Part shown: positions 63,506 to 64,000 of the stretch, piece by piece
How positions within the stretch are numbered: position 1 is the stretch's first letter
Layout of the letters: each line of letters starts with the position of its first letter
Source: Pelodera strongyloides
Taxonomy: Eukaryota; Nematoda; Chromadorea; Rhabditida; Rhabditidae
Direction: 5' to 3'
NCBI GenBank assembly: GCA_036852015.1
Contig: JAANDG010000095.1
Span: forward strand, 248,001 to 312,000
Length of the DNA stretch: 64,000 bases
Translations under genes and position numbers: made by a program
Notes under the pieces: model-generated
Databases searched by the model: none
Seen by the model: only the letters and a program-made list of their open reading frames with translations
What the model was told of the DNA's origin: nothing

Positions 63506-63912
63506 CTATCAATTCTCAATCAATGCCCCCAATTGCATGTTACTGAATAACAGTATCTTCCTACATTTATCTCTCTCTCGCTCGCTCTCTCTGGCTTTTT
63601 TTACTTTTGTTTGTTTCTCTACCGCTGCTCAGTGAATACAGTCTATGTCCAGACCCCTTTCTCCTTGTTTCTGATGATTCGAACCTCCGTTCCCTGGCCA
63701 GTGATAGTCAAAGCAAGAGAGAGTACGGAGAGACAAAGACAAAAGCGCTCAATTTGAGGTTTCAGATTGTGGTAGAGAAACAGACAACGGTGATAGATTC
63801 TCCCCAGCCTGCCGGTCAATCGTCCCCTCTAATCAATATAACTGGAGGATCAATGCGAAATAGGCCCAGACACAAATATCCTTTCCCCAGCAAAACAGAT
63901 TTACACTTGTAA
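63051..63912 (+). CDS. Candidate two-exon gene, unknown product
   Basis: Exon 1 (63051-63121; ATG, donor GTAAGT) and exon 2 (63633-63912; acceptor CTGCTCAG, stop TAA) join in phase to give 116 residues. The N-terminus reads [20 protein letters not shown]; the rest is polar, Ser/Lys-rich and contains ALNLRFQIVVEKQTTV. I recognise no domain. A TATA-like box precedes it. Its intron would contain two exons of the opposite-strand RMND5 gene, which argues for caution: either the genes interleave, or one of the two sets of exons is wrong. Confidence 0.35.
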
Positions 63913-64000
63913 TTGTGCTTTACATCGCGTTTGTTACTAAACATAATGTAAAGGTGATTAGAAGACATTTTGATAGTTGTCGCCAAACCCGAGTGATACA

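Overview
The window is animal nuclear DNA with about 38% G+C. It holds multi-exon protein genes whose introns are mostly about 50-500 bp and end in TTTCAG-like acceptors. The gene set (an IR25a/GLR-7-type ionotropic receptor, a haem-domain guanylate cyclase, single-domain phospholipase B) and the intron style point to an ecdysozoan, most likely a nematode; that placement is inference and I cannot name the species. Exon models were built by hand from splice signals. For the main genes every intron phase closes and the summed exon length is divisible by three, which is the strongest support available here.

Layout. 1-12 kb: no gene I can name; dinucleotide repeats, one possible small secreted peptide and an isolated exon-like block. 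12.3-16.3 kb (-): an unrecognised single-pass membrane protein, of which only the 3' exons are modelled. 17.1-20.2 kb (-): a complete phospholipase B1-like GDSL lipase with a tRNA-derived SINE in one intron. 22.1-24.4 kb (-): scattered coding-like exons I could not assemble. 25.1-29.4 kb (+): an 18-exon protein with a formin-type GBD/FH3 armadillo region and no FH2 domain. 30.5-31.5 kb (-): four phase-consistent exons of unknown family. 32-37.8 kb (-): a VIT + VWA protein of the inter-alpha-trypsin-inhibitor heavy-chain type that ends in a transmembrane helix. 40.9-42.2 kb (+): a Q50 paired-like homeobox gene, convergent with 42.3-42.8 kb (-), an NHLH/HLH-15-type bHLH gene only 124 bp away. 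43.8-49.8 kb (-): an IR25a/GLR-7-like ionotropic receptor with 23 exons. 50.5-54.8 kb (-): a soluble-guanylate-cyclase beta-like protein with an intact haem pocket and a degenerate cyclase active site. 58.1-63.5 kb (-): the C-terminal part of an RMND5/Gid2-type E3 ligase with a 3.2 kb last intron; its 5' end lies beyond the window. A possible small + strand gene interleaves with it at 63.1-63.9 kb.

The stretch 40.9-54.8 kb carries four genes whose relatives act in neurons: two transcription factors, a chemosensory/thermosensory receptor family member and a gas-sensing cyclase. Whether they are co-regulated cannot be read from sequence. There is no sign of bacterial operons, CRISPR arrays or viral genes.
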